The notes under the pieces are model-generated. The model was not told where the DNA came from. It did not search any database and worked only from the letters and a program-made list of their open reading frames with translations. Made by a program: the position numbers and the translations under genes. A DNA stretch of 64,000 nt from Vreelandella andesensis (GTDB lineage: Bacteria; Pseudomonadota; Gammaproteobacteria; Pseudomonadales; Halomonadaceae): NCBI RefSeq assembly GCF_003989795.1, contig NZ_RZHG01000028.1, forward strand, positions 62,001 to 126,000. Reading direction: 5' to 3'. Positions 62,331-64,000 of the stretch are shown piece after piece; within the stretch, counting starts at the first letter, position 1, and each line of letters begins with the position of its first letter.

Positions 62331-64000
62331 ATGTCATTTGAAACACGCCGCTTGGCCGAACTGGCCGACCACGATGGTTTTATCAAACGCCACAATGGGC
62401 CTAGTCCCGCTGATGTCGACACCATGTTAAAAGCGCTCAATATGCAGCGCATGGAAGATCTTATTGAGCAGACCGTACCAAGCGATATTCGCCTTGGCCG
62501 TGAGTTAGCCCTTGACGACCCACGCAGTGAAGCAGAAGCGCTAGACTACTTAAGCCAACTGGCGCGCCAAAATCGAGTGACTAAAAGCTACATCGGGCAA
62601 GGCTACTACGGCACCCACATGCCCGCCGTCATACAGCGTAATGTGCTGGAAAACCCAGGATGGTATACTGCCTATACGCCCTATCAGCCAGAAATTTCCC
62701 AAGGCCGCTTAGAAGGCCTGCTTAATTTCCAGCAGGTGATTATGGACTTAACCGGCATGGAGCTTGCTAATGCTTCCTTGCTGGACGAAGCGACTGCCGC
62801 TGCTGAAGCGATGGCGCTATGCAAGCGTAGCAACAAAAAAAGTAAATCAATCGCTTTCTTTGTTGCCGATGATCTGTTTCCACAAACGCTGGACGTTATT
62901 AAGACCCGTGCAGCGTTTTTTGGCTTTGAGCTAATCAGTGGTCCCGCAGAAACCCTGGCAGAACACGATGTATTTGGTGCACTGGTGCAATATCCTTCCG
63001 CGAGCGGTAACGTTACGGATATTTCCCCTCTTCTGAGTGCTGCCAAAGAGCGCGGCATCATGACCTGTGTCGCCACGGATCTACTGAGCCTTGTGCTGCT
63101 GAAAGAGCCAGGGGCAATGGGCGCTGATATCGTCGTAGGAAACTCCCAGCGTTTTGGTGTTCCCATGGGCTTTGGCGGTCCCCATGCTGCTTTCTTCGCC
63201 ACATCCGACAAACTTAAGCGCTCGATTCCTGGTCGGATTATCGGTGTTTCTAAAGATAGCCGCGGTAACACGGCACTGCGCATGGCCATGCAAACCCGCG
63301 AGCAACACATCCGTCGCGAGAAAGCGACCTCAAACATTTGTACTGCTCAAGCATTACTGGCCAATATTGCTGGCTTCTACGCCACTTACCATGGTGCAGA
63401 AGGTTTGCGTAAAATTGCAGGCCGAGTGCATCGGCTCACCAGTTTATTAGCGAAAGGCATTATCCAAGCGGGCGTCACGTTAGCTCACGATAGCTGGTTT
63501 GATACGCTGCGCCTAACCCAAGTAGATGCTGGTAAGATTCATGGCCGAGCCATGACTCATGATATCAACCTGCACTACTTCGCTAATGGTGATGTCGGTA
63601 TCAGCCTGGATGAAACCACCACTGCTCACGACGTCGCGACGCTGTTTGATGTGTTGTTAGGCGATGAGCACGGCTTGTCGGTAACAACGCTTGATGAACA
63701 TGTAATTAACGAGGAAATCAGCGGCATTCCAGAAAACTACCGTCGTGAAAGCCGCTTTTTGGAACACCCCACGTTTAAGCGCTATCGCAGCGAAACCGAG
63801 ATGCTACGATATTTGAAACGTCTCGAAAATAAAGACCTGTCGTTAGCCCATGCCATGATTCCACTGGGCTCGTGCACCATGAAGTTGAACGCTACCAGTG
63901 AAATGATTCCGATCTCCTGGCCTGCGTTCGCGCACCTCCACCCGTTCGCTCCTCGCGATCAAGTGGCAGGCTATCACCAAATGATTGACGAGCTAGCAGC
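62331..64000 (+). CDS. gcvP: Glycine dehydrogenase (decarboxylating) GcvP, partial
   Basis: The first 556 residues are present; the gene runs off the right edge. PLP enzyme that decarboxylates glycine and loads the aminomethyl group on GcvH. Seen: FIKRHNGPSPADVDTML, SYIGQGYYGTHMPAVIQRN, YTPYQPEISQGRLEGLLNFQ, NSQRFGVPMGFGGPHAAFFA, REKATSNICTAQALLANI and MIPLGSCTMKLNATSEM. The PLP lysine lies beyond the window. It is the single-chain (about 960-residue) form, not the split GcvPA/PB. The family-standard start ATG is used. Confidence 0.96.
   Translation, partial: MSFETRRLAELADHDGFIKRHNGPSPADVDTMLKALNMQRMEDLIEQTVPSDIRLGRELALDDPRSEAEALDYLSQLARQNRVTKSYIGQGYYGTHMPAVIQRNVLENPGWYTAYTPYQPEISQGRLEGLLNFQQVIMDLTGMELANASLLDEATAAAEAMALCKRSNKKSKSIAFFVADDLFPQTLDVIKTRAAFFGFELISGPAETLAEHDVFGALVQYPSASGNVTDISPLLSAAKERGIMTCVATDLLSLVLLKEPGAMGADIVVGNSQRFGVPMGFGGPHAAFFATSDKLKRSIPGRIIGVSKDSRGNTALRMAMQTREQHIRREKATSNICTAQALLANIAGFYATYHGAEGLRKIAGRVHRLTSLLAKGIIQAGVTLAHDSWFDTLRLTQVDAGKIHGRAMTHDINLHYFANGDVGISLDETTTAHDVATLFDVLLGDEHGLSVTTLDEHVINEEISGIPENYRRESRFLEHPTFKRYRSETEMLRYLKRLENKDLSLAHAMIPLGSCTMKLNATSEMIPISWPAFAHLHPFAPRDQVAGYHQMIDELA

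Noticed and set aside
62684..63337. 217-codon minus-strand frame
   Set aside because: Antisense to gcvP, whose sense translation is clearly conserved.

Overview
The window is a gene-dense stretch of a gammaproteobacterial chromosome, most likely from Halomonas or a close relative in the Halomonadaceae. The complete ectoine operon ectABC points to a halophile. The blocks ruvCAB-ybgC-tolQRAB-pal-cpoB and ubiG-mupP (with a yciK homologue beside it), and the RegBA-type two-component system, are typical of Pseudomonas/Halomonas-like genomes. No integrase, transposase, phage gene, CRISPR array or rRNA was seen, so the region looks like core chromosome. It is cut at both ends inside genes: a zinc-protease-like lipoprotein on the left and gcvP on the right.

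Layout. 1-6.3 kb: lipoproteins, ectABC (minus) behind a good sigma70-type promoter, glutathione reductase and a beta carbonic anhydrase. 6.3-15.6 kb (minus): a nucleotide-sugar dehydrogenase homologue without its catalytic cysteine, a coiled-coil membrane protein, TamA, TamB, MsrA and a c'-type cytochrome. 15.8-18.1 kb: ubiG-mupP converging on yciK. 18.1-28.3 kb (minus): FmdB-type zinc ribbon, aspS, ruvC-ruvA-ruvB, ybgC-tolQ-R-A-B-pal-cpoB; the tolA coiled coil holds a 14-unit repeat. 28.5-34.5 kb: hydroxyacid dehydrogenase, acylphosphatase, YihY, NMN adenylyltransferase/Nudix fusion, HypT-like LysR regulator, cardiolipin synthase. 34.6-45.1 kb: class I fumarase, uvrB-nei, an OsmC protein coupled to a cysteine-less HMA-like protein, ygfZ, tatD, prfC, a YjfB-like peptide and a DadA-like oxidase. 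45.7-46.2 kb (minus): tRNA Pro-Arg-His-His cluster. 46.4-55.7 kb: folD, mtnN, pyrC, regBA with an unknown membrane protein, bdhA, a HybE-like orphan, grxA, a DUF1338-like protein and the CoA-transferase pair scoAB. 55.8-58.7 kb: LysR regulator, YihG-type acyltransferase overlapping an NlpD-like LysM/LytM lipoprotein. 58.8-64 kb: alsT-gcvT (minus) divergent from gcvH-gcvP (plus).

Functional themes are osmoprotection (ectABC), envelope integrity (tamAB, tol-pal, cls, yihG, NlpD-like), redox and oxidative repair (gor, grxA, msrA, osmC, hypT-like, regBA), DNA repair (ruvABC, uvrB, nei), one-carbon and glycine metabolism (gcv, alsT, folD, ygfZ) and ketone-body metabolism (bdhA, scoAB).

No wholly new multi-gene system is evident. 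The most unusual signal is a set of 13-15 bp tandem duplications at gene boundaries. The best is a six-unit array after gcvT in which every 15-bp unit repeats the final codons and in-frame TAA stop of the gene. Other points worth a second look are enzyme homologues lacking key residues (UGDH-like, Nudix, LytM, HMA-like) and a hydrogenase-chaperone homologue with no hydrogenase nearby. All calls come from reading the sequence; no database search was run.
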